From: Scatophagus argus
Taxonomy: Eukaryota; Chordata; Actinopteri; Scatophagidae
Direction of reading: 5' to 3'
Assembly (NCBI RefSeq): GCF_020382885.2
Contig: NC_058506.1
Span: 4,092,001-4,156,000 of the forward strand
Length of the DNA: 64,000 nt
Shown here: one piece after another, positions 1-11,541 of the stretch
Layout: each line of letters opens with the position of its first letter
Numbering within the stretch: position 1 is the stretch's first letter
Notes under the pieces: generated by a model
What the model was told of the DNA's origin: nothing
The model's input: only the letters and a program-made list of their open reading frames with translations
Databases searched by the model: none
Position numbers and translations under genes: made by a program

Positions 1-133
1 GAAATTAATTGCCCAGAAAGTAATTTGTCCGTCTTAACTGTGACCTGATATTAATGTCCATTATTGATGGTTTTTAAAGCTCTGCATCACAGTCTATTTT
101 CTTATGATAGCTGATTTCCTTCTTTCCACACAG

Positions 134-3100
134 AACTGAGTACAAGGCTTACAGGGATGTGAAGCCAGCAAAGATGATCCGGGCCAAGTCCCAGTACCTG
201 CCGCCGGATGGGAAGACCAGCCTGGAGACCAGCTACAGCGCCACCTTCAAGGGGCAAGCTCCTCTGAAGCCTGCTGACAACAAGGCACTCGAGAGGAGAA
301 GGATACGTAGTTTGTACAGCGAGCCTTACATAGACCCCAGCAAACAGGTGAGAACACACCTTACTGACTTTACAGTATGGTTTTAAATTAAGGGGAGTTG
401 GACAAATCTTTATATTGCTGTTATGTTGTGGAAATTCTTGCCATGCTCATCTCATTGCACAAGACAGTGTTAGAAATGACTAGTCACAAATGAGGCATTT
501 AAGCTCAGGAATCTCATTTCCGCTATCCAACATCCTTAGGTTGACAGGTATAGCACCCCTCGCTCTAAACCCAAAAAGTCTGGAGCCACAGCATCAGGCC
601 AGGGCAAGCCAGTGAAGAAAGCCAAAGATAAGCAAAGCGCCGTACTGAAGGGCTCCAAGAAGACGACCTCGGAGAACCAGCCCGAGAACCGGCCAGCGGT
701 GGGGGACAAGGAGAAAAGTAAAGAGATGAACAACAAACTGGCTGAGGCAAAAGAGTAAAAATCATTTAGCACTACTTCTCCTTTTATTTCTTCTCTTTGG
801 GGGAAAACAGACACAGAGGCTGCAAAATTATTTAAAGTTCTCTCATCTTTATTTTCTTCTTTCCTTCTTCCCCTGTGTTTCCCCCTCTAGTCTCTTACTC
901 CTTCTCTTCTTTGTTCAGTCTCACTGTATGCACTCATTCTTCTTCTCTGTCCTCTATTGCTACCTCTTTGTACATTGATAATAAAATAAGATGTAGGGGT
1001 TTAGACATGACATATCAATGCTCCTCCCATCTCACGCTATGTTACATCGCTATAGTAACGAATGGGTGGGAGCATCCTCTTCCTCCGCCATTTGATGCCA
1101 CCCACCACCCCCGACTCTGCTCGCCTCCATCTCCAGGTTACCATGGCTACTGGCTGCCTGGCTAGCCAATGGATGGCTCTTATTGCATGGGCCCACCAAC
1201 AAGCAAATCTGAAGGGTTGGCTTTGATCAGCTGAGCAGATTGCTTTGTTGAGTTTATCAAGGATTTTATTTCTTTTTCTTTTTGTTTTTTTTGGGGGGTT
1301 TTTTTGGAGAAAAGATAATCAAATTGGCACTTTGGATCTGATTTCTTTCTGCACTGTCAAAATTATCAACAAATCTGAAAATCTTTGATAAATGTTCCGC
1401 TCAATTAGTCATGAGTACCTGATCCACGGCTTGTTTTGTACCTGCTCTGTCGTATTTGCTGTTGTTCTCTGTTCGTGGTAGAGCTCACAGGACTCAGAGT
1501 CTGTGTTGGCTAATATCACGGTGCTCAACTGAATGTGATTTTTGTAAAGCAGTGTCTCTTTTCAAAACTGAACTCTGTCATAGGCTGCAGAATCATTTTC
1601 AGTTCACCTAAACATACATACCCTGTTCTCCCATTCAGTATTTGCTCCGTGGATGTGAAACCCATCATACAGTGCAGTTTTGTAACATCCAATTTGTTAC
1701 CAACTTACCATCTGGGTCACACTAACCTGATTATGCATTAGCCATCAGCCATTTGCGTTGCAGATGAGCATTCCCTCTCAATTAGATAATGCTGTTGTGC
1801 AGTTGAAATGACATGTAACATTGGAGCAACAACATTTCTCAGAATCAGAGAGAGAGAGTCCAGTGGAGCTTGAGTGGTTCAGGTTGTATCATGTCTGCCA
1901 CATCATGCATGGCTGTCAATCACAATAGCCATAACTCAGTGTAATTACCTCAGATGTTGTCTATTAGACTTTGCCCTCTGCAAAACATCACAGTAGAAGC
2001 CGCACTCAAACACCTCCTTTAAAAATGGGTGTGAGGGTGCCCATAACAATGTGATTAGACTGTCATCAGATGATAGCACAGTTCATATTGCTGCTTAATA
2101 GCATTTTTTCCATTACCTGTGAAGAGGGAACTGTGTGCATGAAGCACAGATTCAAGTTACAAATAAATCATAAACAATTCACTGCCAATTTGTGAAATAT
2201 GTCTGAGGTAAATAAGTTAAAATTTTTAATACCATCTTTATTTTAACACACCACAATAAGGGCACAGTGATGTCATAAGAAGTGTAACTGCTTCTGCTTT
2301 CTCCATTGTTCATCACTCTCTCTTTCTGAGTACATGTTATACAACTTGTTTTGCCCAGGCCAAAAGTTTGGAGGGTTTCATGGTTTGATGAGGTTGAATA
2401 TATTTGAAAAATGTTGGTTCAGTGATAGATTTACTTTTGCTTTGTCTGGCAGGCTCAACATGGTGGTATGGAGGAATTATCTAGCAAAGCAAACCAAAAC
2501 AAGCTGTAAAACCTCCTTTTTTAAATTGTGGTTTAATCTAGATTTCCTCAGTGAGGTGTGATGAAGAGAAAGGGAACATGAAGTAAGTTGTATTGTAACT
2601 GTTTATCTTTTAAAACTAATTATGACCTCCCTTGTATATATAGCTTATATCTGTCTATATAATATAGCAGTTGCTTTTTCTGAGTTTTAGCTTATATACA
2701 CACATATATGTACACAGTATATATAGAGAGGAACACCATTTTGTCAAGTTTGTTTTTGGATTAGAAGAGCACTGTACAGTCTTGTCATGGATCCACCCAT
2801 CATTATGCTCCACCCTCCACACACACCTCACTGTCCTCATTAGCTCTGCTGCTCACCGTCCTTCCCTTCGTTCTGATTGGACGACTATGCTGTCTTTGTT
2901 TTCTGTGTTGTCTGACAGCAACCATCACCACTGCCACCACATCTACCGAAGCAGAGCATCATCAGGGATGAGGGCCCAGCTCATTAGTATTTTGCAGCCT
3001 TTGGTTAGGGGTCCCTTCGTTATGTAACAGAAGGAGGGGGGCTTGTAGGGGCAGTAAATGTAAACGGTGCTCATCACACCACATACACCTTGTACTATCT

Positions 3101-6100
3101 CTGTGATTATTAGGCAAATAAGAATAGAAAGTATGAAAGTATGGTAAAGAAAGTTATGTCTTGAGCAAAAAAAAAAAAAAAAATGACTGTGACGTGCTTG
3201 TGTTTCTATTTGCTTGCTCATATTTAATGAAACGTTACAAATAAATGCAAAAAGCAGAAAAAGCAGTGTCTTCTTGCTTTTTTGTTTTAAGAAGAATGTT
3301 CAAAGATTAGCGGTTGCAGGTATCTGTCAGCGTGTCTTTGTCTTTGTGAGAAAGACAACATTAAATGAATCCACATGGAAGAGAATTTTGCTCTCACCAC
3401 TTTTTTTATGCTTAGTCAAGATTGCGCAGCATTCTGGCATGAGCTCTGACATCCTCTGCAGGCCGTGCATGTTGCCCTCATGTGAGAACTGAAGAATATA
3501 TTATTTTTGCATCGTGTCTAATATATTCCACGAACTCCTTCGTCTTTTAGAGCAATGTGCATGTCATAGGATGTCCAGAAACTTATTCCAGAATAAGATG
3601 TCATGTGCTTCTTAGGCTTCTGTATAAATGATGCTCCTTTATCCAAAAAACACCCACAAATATGTGATGTTACATTTGCTGAGATCACATTGTTCTTTCT
3701 CATACTGTCTGGTGTCATGGTTAGAGTTTTTGAGGATGTCACATTTGGATGATGTTGTGTCCAATTTGTCGTGTGCTAATGAGTGACATTCTGATTCATT
3801 TGAAGGGTTGTGCTAAAACAGTACCACTACATACAACTCTGCCAGCCAATCCGAGATATTGGCTGGGTGCAGACTCTAAAGCAACACCTGTGGGGCTGTG
3901 CACTACCCAATCCCAGGTAATCAGCCACGAGAGTGACAAAAAGAAATAGATGACGAGCCACAAATGCCACTCATTTCCATTCATGCATACTTGTGGTTTA
4001 CTTTTGTTTTCTATTACAGTGGCACAGTTTTTGTTTTTCTGGTGAACCACTACATCTCTGGTCTACTCTATCTCAGGTCATAGCCCCCCTGTATTTCTCT
4101 TCCATATGGACACTAGGGTGGGGTGGGGCTGTCTGCCTGTCTGCTGTCACATCCTACATACAAGGTTCCTTAAGTTGCCTTTTCTTAAGGAGGCCTCAGG
4201 TTTAGTCCAATCATCTCCAGCCATCCTTGAACCTCTGTCAGCTGCTGTAATGCACACTCTCTCCATGGTTAAAACAAACTGCATGAACAAACTGTTGAAT
4301 TATCCACCCAGGGAAGAGAGCGGACATCCCTATTCGGCTCACTCATGTTTTAAACTGAAGCACTCTGCATCTCAGCCTGTTTTTTCACTGGGTAAAAATT
4401 TCATTTTGTTTTTTTGTATTTTTCCATTCAAAATCCGTCTCTAAAGCATGCTGCCACTGTTTTCTGTTGGACCTGCAATCTGATATTTAATAATTTGGCC
4501 TAGACTTTGCACTAGAATATCTGACTGCTTGGATTTAAGATGAGAGGTAAGTATGAATGGAATGAGAGAAGCAGCTCTGCTTTGGAAAGAGACTGTTCAA
4601 AATAAATTGCAAGTGCATGTTAATGATCTTCACTCTAATTTATACCAGTGCTAATTTATTTTTGAAATGTGATTTGGATTTTTCCATAGCGTTGCATCTT
4701 ACAGCTATTCTTTCACAGAACACCCCGAGACCCTCATAGCTTGATTGGCATCCTGTAATGTCACTGTGACTAATTGAACTGTTAAATTTAAAGGTAGGGT
4801 TGGTAATGTATTTTAATCATTTTTTAACTTTTGTTTTTTTTTTTTTTGTAGGAAATCCATAAAATCACTTGACATCAAAACAGAATTCAAGAAATGTAAT
4901 CCTTTGAAAAAGAAAGAAAGAAAATTAGGTATCTGAGACTGTAGGACCTGTATTAAGCCTGTCCAATCATTTTATCTTTCTACCTACGTACCTGCCTATC
5001 CAGGCTCTCTCTGCCTGTACTCTAAGCGGATTTATTGCTAAAGTTGTTAGTGAGCTAACTGCACTAGAATGGCAGAGAAGGTGCAGCCAAACCTTCCCAA
5101 TACTAACATGCTAGTTTAGCAGCTGTGAATACTAACAGCAACCATGCCCACTGTTTACATTCATTATGATATTGTTAGTTGTTTTCATCATGTGGGTGAG
5201 ACATGAGGGTGTTGGATGGATGGTTAGTGATTAAAATAAAGTTTTTTTGATCAATATTCAACAAATATTTAATCCAGGGTGACCTTTTGTTCAATACCCA
5301 GCCTAAACCTAACTTCAATGTCGCTCAAACAGCTCTGAGCCGAAGAATAACCTAGCAGCTAAAGTAGTATGCCCCAAGCACACACATATACAGCAGTGAA
5401 CAGTGACTGAGGCACGTTTGTGGCCTTTAACAGAGTTGTTGATTAATTAAAGTTTATTAGACTGAAACAACTGAGGGAGCCTGCTGAATGTGACAAACTG
5501 TCTCTCAGCTGAAGCTGCAGAGTGAACATTGTAGCCAGGCAGTGGACGTTCTTGTGTTTCAGAGAAGTGGCTTTAGAGGGGGTTTGAAGGGAGGAGGTGG
5601 GAACTTTTCGCTTGGATACATAAAAGAGAATGATGAAAAATACTAGACTCTCTTGCTCATTTCTCCAACTTTACCAACCCCAGCTTTAAGCCAAAGACCT
5701 ATTGATCCAAATGCAAAGCTGTCCAATGTAATTTGGACAAACAAACCAAAAGCTTTACTTTACGTGTGTATTTCCACAACACAATGGGTTAATGGTATTG
5801 TCAAGTTTTCAAAGTTATATAATACATGATTTGTGAGTGATAAGCAAACATGCCAAAGGCCTTGTAGTCTCTTGTCTGCTGTTGAGTTTTCAGGCCTAAA
5901 AAAGAAGCTTGTTTTTGTCCTCTGAAATGAGCGGTCACAGGGTGCTCAGCTCAGCCCAATCCGATAACATGTTGTTTGCCTGAGAGAAATGCCTCATCAT
6001 GTTTCTCTTTCTGTCTCTTTCTTCTCTGGTATCTTAACCATATGCTGCCTCCTAGAGATGCTAAAGATGAGCTTCTCCGACCCAGTCATCATCATTCCCA

Positions 6101-6203
6101 GGGTGCTGCTGGAGGAGAACCACAACCACTGCTGGAAAGACCCGGACCTCGGAGGAGCAGCCCAGTCGTACGCTTTGCCCTAGACGGAAACCAGACTGAG
6201 TAG
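134..6203 (+). CDS. map6: MAP6 (STOP protein), three 3' coding exons; 5' end outside window
   Basis: Microtubule-associated protein 6 binds and stabilises microtubules, mainly in neurons, and makes them resistant to cold. Exons seen: 134-347, 540-754 and 6056-6203. The first follows a CACACAG acceptor and encodes a Mn-type microtubule-binding segment: an ETSYSATFKGQ motif, then RRRIRSLYSEP. The second is Lys/Ser-rich and ends in EKSKEMNNKLAEAKE, which matches vertebrate MAP6 almost exactly and separates it from MAP6D1. Phases fit: 347/540 in phase 0, 754/6056 in phase 2. The last exon would add 48 residues (starting DAKDELLRPS, ending FALDGNQTE) and then TAG. It has a good pyrimidine tract, but I do not recognise this tail, so that exon is less certain. 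The long repeat arrays of mammalian MAP6 are absent here. An alternative end is the TAA at 756-758 directly after the conserved AEAKE. The N-terminal exon lies upstream of the window. Confidence 0.88.
758..6055 (+). other. Large last intron of map6
   Basis: About 5.3 kb between the conserved AEAKE exon and the proposed last exon. Short open frames here look like chance reading frames, with no family resemblance or splice support. It contains an A-run near 3166-3183, a candidate DNA-element remnant (about 4786-5691), and otherwise unremarkable AT-rich sequence. Confidence 0.6.
4786..5691. mobile_element. Candidate non-autonomous DNA element with short inverted ends
   Basis: The left end reads AAAGGTAGGGTTGGTAA (from 4790). 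The right end, TTACCAACCCCAGCTTT (to 5687), is its reverse complement except at two positions. TTAA-like bases abut both ends (TTTAA on the left, TTTAA on the right). A roughly 0.9-kb span without a transposase frame suggests an old MITE-like insertion. I cannot name the family; the TTAA flank would fit a piggyBac-like target, but that is inference. Confidence 0.4.
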
Positions 6204-6513
6204 TTCTGCCGAGGCAGATACATCTTACACAGGGACTGCTGCCCTGTACTGTAAATATCTAGTATTTGCAACTAAGTTGGATTAGGAAAAACAAAACCTT
6301 CCGCTATCCAAGAGGAAATAAGCATGTTTGAAACAGTTCGTGGCTCTAAGGTCACAGCTGTTTTCATTATTGCAAAGGTGCTACATCATTTTTTTCTGGT
6401 TTCATGCAATTTATTTTAAAAGAACTCATCAGTATCATTAGAAATACCACACCATTAAGTGCTTATACAACAATTACAAAAAAATGTACTGTACATTGAT
6501 TGGTTTTAATGTA

Positions 6514-6519
6514 AATAAA
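6514..6519 (+). terminator. map6 polyadenylation signal
   Basis: AATAAA, about 310 bases after the proposed map6 stop codon and followed by AT-rich sequence. It is the first canonical signal in this 3' region, and it supports 6056-6203 as the last coding exon. Confidence 0.55.
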
Positions 6520-6935
6520 TAAGCATAACTTGCAGATTGCCATACTGTATTGTAGTTTTTGTTGTATGGTCAGTCATTTTCAAATAGGGTATTTAAATGG
6601 TGTGAAGGGAAGAGGAGTTCCGCTTGGAGCATGTACCTTTCAAAATGATACATATATTGATGTTTTTCTACAAATCCCCATTTGCCAAGTCCACCCCCTT
6701 TGAAAAAAATGTGTTTCACCTATTGTTCCTTCACTGTGATGTTTGATATTCACTGTGTGGAATCATGTATGAGTTTTCCCAATCATCTACTGAAGGTTTC
6801 TCTGTGCTCATTTTAAATCTGAATTTGATACCCGGCCATATCTGAAAGATTGAAGAAATGTTATAGTAATTAATTGTGAGAGACAAACTCAATTTCATGG
6901 CATAATTCAAACAGTATCAAAAAATGGTTTCTCTC

Positions 6936-7197
6936 TCCATCCATTGGTCTATACCACTTATCAGCTGACTACTGGTGAGAGGCGGGGTTTGCCCTGGACT
7001 GATCGCCAGCCAATCACAGGGCCGACACACAACCACACACGCACACCTAGGGACAATGTAGAGTAGCCAGTTAACCTAATATGCATGTTTTTGAGATTGT
7101 GGGAGGAAGCTGGAGTGAATCCACGCATACACAGGGAGAATATGCAAACTCAGACCAGGATTCGAACCTGGAACCCTCTTGCTGTAAGGCACCGGTG
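6936..7197 (-). mobile_element. tRNA-derived SINE, copy 1
   Basis: Read on the minus strand, the element begins near a tRNA B-box-like GGTTCGAATCC. It continues through a body with motifs such as GAGTTTGCATATTCTCCCTG, and ends in a TGGATGG tail. A second, better preserved copy lies at 11182-11527. This type is very common in percomorph genomes. I saw no clear target-site duplication here, so the ends are approximate. Confidence 0.75.
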
Positions 7198-7274
7198 ATA
7201 CATATTTAAGATAAAATACCAGAAGAGAGGGACTTTCCTCTCTACAAACAGGCTCAACATAACATTAGGAGAAA

Positions 7275-7302
7275 TTTGATTTGAATCAACATTCAAATCA
7301 AA
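7275..7302. repeat. Perfect 12-bp inverted repeat with 4-nt loop
   Basis: TTTGATTTGAAT, spacer CAAC, then ATTCAAATCAAA: the arms are exact reverse complements. It is AT-rich and lies between repeat copies in intergenic DNA, so it may be the remnant of a small hairpin element or chance. Confidence 0.7.
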
Positions 7303-7859
7303 AGTAAAAAGTGGGCTTGTCAGGGAGAGAGAGCAAGAACATCATATGCTCACAGTTGTTGCTGAAGCAGTCCGCTATAAAATTCCTTAAGCATAATCTG
7401 GCGCTGTCAGAAATACCATTTTCCTCAAAGAAAATACATTTTAGACAACAGGCTGCAACCACCGTATTGTGGGGAAACAGAATTACTGTAGATCTGAAGC
7501 ATTTACCCTAAAGGCACATCAACATACCATGCTGTTGTTAGCTTGTTAAGACTGATTGATGAGTTGAGGTTGTGATATTATTGGTTGAAACAAATTATTA
7601 GTTCAATGATGACCATTGCTAACAGACGCTTCAACTAATCATTGTGTTTTACAAGAAAAACATATGGGTTGGGATAATTGGAGAAAGAAATCACTTTGTA
7701 TTTATTCTTAAATATGTGCACAATAAGACAGGGTATAAGATCTAAAAAAGTTAAAATGGCATTTTGAATTTAATCTCAATTTTAAACTGCCCATCAATCA
7801 TGAGTCCAAAAATGTTATGGCAGTGCAATGCTAAATAAGAAAATATTCTACAAGTAATC

Positions 7860-8345
7860 ATTTTGCAAACACTTAAGATTGGGCTCATTTTAACTACTTC
7901 TTATGCTGTTAGCTAGTTTAGTCTACAGGAACATATTATTACCTATAGGATCATCATATGTTTGTAGGGAGGCTGTCCTGTGAGAACCATGTATCTCTGA
8001 AAGGTCAACTTTACATGAGCCCAGAAAAACAGCCCTGTTTTCAGCTTAATGATGAATTTTCCAGCTAATCCAAGTTTTTAAAAATAATTTATTTACAAGT
8101 AGGAGAGTTTTCTCAGTACATGAATACCTTATCCTTCAGTTTATCAGAAATGTTAACAATCAGCTTATTTGATGATACATGGTCCTCACTGGACAGGAAA
8201 AATGTGAAAACTGTAATCTAAAAAGTAACCAGTAACTAAAGATGAGCAAAAAATGTATTAAAAAAGTATGAAGTTGCATAAAATGAAGATACATAAAGTA
8301 AAACACACGTACCCCAAATTTACACATAAATACAATACTTAAGTC
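7860..8345. mobile_element. Interspersed repeat fragment, family shared with 25740-26175
   Basis: It contains GTGAGAACCATGTATCTCTGAAAGGTCAA and related stretches around GTTAGCTAGTTTA. These recur in the same order near 25950-26070 in the umodl1 intron. The end is rich in AAGTA/CTTAAGT motifs, typical of a fish non-autonomous element whose ends carry repeated 'AAGTA' strings. Ends are approximate and no coding capacity is visible. Confidence 0.55.
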
Positions 8346-8403
8346 AGTTTATTTATTTGCATTCCACCACCAGTAACCAATTCAACATCAGACCCTTCTG
8401 TTC

Positions 8404-8785
8404 CTGAGTTATGGTGTTAAATAATGGACAAAAAACATTATGATGTCACACTGAAGTTGACCATTTGAATATAAAATGTCATCACATCATAATTTTTATC
8501 CTATCAGATATTTGTGTGGAATTTTGTTATAATCAGCATATGGATTCATGGGTTATGAGTTAAAAATGTGTTTTGTGAGGTCACAGCGACTTTTGACCAG
8601 CGAAATCTAATAGTTCATCCTTCAGCCCAAGTGGAGATTTGTGCTTAATTTGAAGAAGTTCACTCAAGGTGTTTCTGAGATGTCGTGTTCACAAGAATGG
8701 AATGAAAAGACAGACGGACCAACCTGAAAACACAGTGCCTCAGGTTATGGTTATCGCTGACACAGAGATAACAGAAAGCCTGGAT
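8404..8785. repeat. Interspersed repeat (GTCACAGCGACTTTTGACC family)
   Basis: A run with phrases that I recognise as widely dispersed in percomorph genomes: GTGAGGTCACAG, CATCCTTCAGCCCAAGTGGA, GAAGTTCACTCAAGG, and GTTCACAAGAATGGAATG leading into AAACACAGTGCCTCAGG. It is decayed and has no intact reading frame. The family name is not certain. Confidence 0.55.
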
Positions 8786-9541
8786 ATATAAAGCTGGCCC
8801 ATTTACACACAACTCTGCTTGTTCATATGTATCATATGTATCTTCTTCTTCATATGTATCTTCTTAGGACTTAACCTGTTACTTTGCACTCTTGTCAGAT
8901 GTCCAAAATCAGCAACAAAAAGAAAAGCGTAATGGGTTACAGTACCTCCTTCAAAAAGCACAAAAAAGCGTTTTTGGCAGCCATTTTGGCATGTACCCAT
9001 ATTTCATTCAGGACTTTCTCCCCAGAGTGGAAAGGAAAGCGAGTTGAAGACACAGGACAGGAAACAGGACTAGGCAGCAGGTTTAAGGTTTTGGTGAAGA
9101 TAAACTTGATAGATAAATAGATAGAAAGATATACTTGTCACAGTTCCTATTACTTCTCATTGGACTAGTTTTCCTTCATTATCACTATAGCTTCATTGCA
9201 AACTGTATACAGCAATGCACCTATATGATGATGCTCACATCCCCTAACATGCATAATACATGTGCACACACAGCATAGTGGAGGTCATTGCTTCACATAA
9301 TGTGCCTCGTCACATCTTGCATTGTGCCCAAGCAACACTCAGTCTGTTAGTCTGTTAGTCTTAATTAGCAAGGCAGCCATCTTCATGAAATAGGCTACTC
9401 AGAAATTATTCAAATTATCCAATGAGAATTGATCACCAGTCATTCAGTTGTGTTACACTGTTACTACATGTTGGTAGTGAGAGAAATATCATTGTCAGGT
9501 CTTTTCCAAAAGCTTCATGTGGCATTTCTTTCACAGTTATT

Positions 9542-9877
9542 AAGAAGAAGAAGAAGAAGAAGAATCAGCTTTATTGGCAGTATATATATTTTTACATACA
9601 CACACTGAATTCGTCTTCTGCATTTGACCCATCCTTAGTTGAACACACACATGCAACACCCGGCAAATTACATGCAGTGAAACACACACAGGAGCAGTGG
9701 GCAGCATCAAGCATCGTGTTGGGGGGTTAAGTGCCTTGCTCAAGGGCACATCAGCCAGCTAATGGAGGAGGGGAGCATTTTTCGCATTAATCACTCCACC
9801 ACACCCAAATTTTTCCTGCTCGTCCGGTGGGGGAATCGAACCGGTGACTTCTCCAACCTCTAGGCCATGGCTGCCCC
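9542..9877 (-). mobile_element. tRNA-derived SINE, second family
   Basis: On the minus strand it starts GGGGCAGCCATGGCCTAGAG, has the B-box-like GGTTCGATTCC within about 45 bases, and ends in a CTT-repeat tail (AAGAAGAAG on the plus strand at 9542). Fragments of the same family occur at 31741-31816 and 31877-31940. Box-A-like and B-box spacing is right for a Pol III promoter. Confidence 0.7.
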
Positions 9878-9959
9878 TGTGTTCTTGCTATATTAACAGA
9901 GATTTCAGATTAATGGGTTAAGAGAACCATTATTTATTTTAATTGGGCTGACTCCATTT

Positions 9960-10410
9960 TCATTGCCAGCAGACATGTTTACCTTTTTGATTGTTTTTTT
10001 CTGGGGTGAAAGGAGGATTCATCATTAACATGAATGAACTGATTTCGATCTGATAAATATAAAGACTGAAACCAGCGTAATGCAGTCCCTTTAATGTAAA
10101 TTAAGTGCTTCATTCTGACTAATAAAATATAATGGTCAACGGTATCAAATGCAGCACTGAGGCCTAACAATACAGTACAGAGACAAGACCCTCATCTGAT
10201 GCAAGTAAAAGATCATTTGTGACTTTGACCAGTGCAGTCTCTGCGCTGTGCTGAGCTCTAAAACTGGACTGGAAATCCTCAAATAAGCTATTATTATGTA
10301 GGAAGGATTAACAAGTGCTTACCTTACCTTATAGAGAAAGGGAAAGTCAGATATAGATCTATAGTTGTCCAAAACCTCTTGATCAGAACATGCTGGAAAA
10401 CAAGAAATAG
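9960..10410 (-). mobile_element. Decayed non-LTR retrotransposon (LINE) reverse-transcriptase fragment
   Basis: Minus-strand translation gives reverse-transcriptase core motifs. LSAAFDTVDH carries the first catalytic aspartate block, followed by KGTALRWFQSLYLSDR. Upstream, in shifted frames, are FQSSFRAQHSAETALVKVTN and a FPFL block. The motif order matches L2/CR1/Rex1-type LINEs. Frameshifts and stops show that it is dead. The endonuclease and the YADD region are not seen, so this is an internal fragment. Confidence 0.8.
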
Positions 10411-11181
10411 TACAAAATGGCAGCATACTGTAGTCCACAAAACAGGTGTAATATGGTTTGCAGTCAGTTGTGAGAGCTGTTACAAATACTCCTCACTGTA
10501 TTAACTTATTATTCAGGCAGCAACCAAGCTAACAGGTTAGCTGTCAAAATGTTCAAACTAGCTCCACAAAAGTATTCACCAAGATGCACCACTTCGTATA
10601 ACGTCAAGAAGATTTCAGAGTGCAAGGTATTCCTCTGGAGTGTTGTGAATGTGTTTCAGTTGTGTCGTGGGACATTTTCAGTTTGTGCAAGTGCAATGTT
10701 TCACAGTATTTGCAGTACTGGCATCACTGCCACACTGATGTATGTATCGATGTGCATCTATTCAAGTAAATAACAGCAAATATGGTGGCTAATAGCAATA
10801 ATGCAAACTGATCTCACTGTAACAGAATTTAATGGAGTTTCTGTCTCATTGCACTGACTGGCCAATCAGCAGGTCAATCAAAAAATAAGTAAAGAAAAGA
10901 AAACACCTGAGTCTTGCAGCTGCTCGACAAAAGCTCGGCGGTCCTGCTTTATTTCAGTCTAAGCTGCGCTTTGTCAGCCTTAAGTGTTTGTAGGCCCAGC
11001 TTTTTAAACAGTTAATATGTCTGTATGACATGATCCTGTTAGATCGGAGTTTGTTTGAAAGTCTAATGTGACCCCACAGTGACAATAAAGATATTTTAAA
11101 TGATTAAAAAGAAAGGAAGGTGAAGTTTTCTCATAAATTTGATGTCAATCCTGTCAATCCTGTATCCTGATGGTGAAACAT

Positions 11182-11527
11182 CCATCCATCCATCCATTTT
11201 CTATACCGCTTATCCGTCAGGATCGCGGGGGAGCTGGAGCCTATCCCAGCTGACTACGGGCGAGAGGCGGGGTACTTCCTGGACTGGTCGTCAGTCAATG
11301 GCAGGGCCAACACACAAAGACAGACAACCACACACTCTCACACTCACACCTAGGGGCAATGTAGAGTAGCCAGTTAACGTAATGTGCATGTTTTTGGTAT
11401 TGTGGGAGGAAGCCGGAGTACCCGGAGAAAACCCACGCAGGCACAGGGAGAACATGCAAACTCCACATAGAAGGGCCCAGACCGGGATTCAAACCTGGAA
11501 CCCTCTTGCTATGAGGCAACAGTGCTA
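11182..11527 (-). mobile_element. tRNA-derived SINE, copy 2, with intact target-site duplication
   Basis: Same family as 6936-7197 but longer and better preserved. The plus strand begins with a (CCAT)n tail, followed by TTTTCTATACCGCTTATCC and a body that ends in the reverse complement of the tRNA-like GGTTTGAATCC. It is flanked by an exact 14-bp duplication, TGATGGTGAAACAT, at 11168-11181 and 11528-11541, the mark of LINE-driven retrotransposition. It appears truncated at the tRNA head. Confidence 0.88.
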
Positions 11528-11541
11528 TGATGGTGAAACAT

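Noticed and set aside
2671-3027. 118-aa plus-strand frame in the map6 intron
   Set aside because: No family motif, no splice context, and low-complexity composition; chance frame.
7141-7200. A tRNA gene
   Set aside because: The B-box-like GGTTCGAATCC on the minus strand belongs to a SINE head; no full cloverleaf with acceptor and anticodon stems is present. The same applies at 9830-9877.
9422-9749. Frames on both strands through a poly-Lys or poly-Ser stretch
   Set aside because: They read through the AAG/CTT tail of the SINE at 9542-9877 and are not genes.
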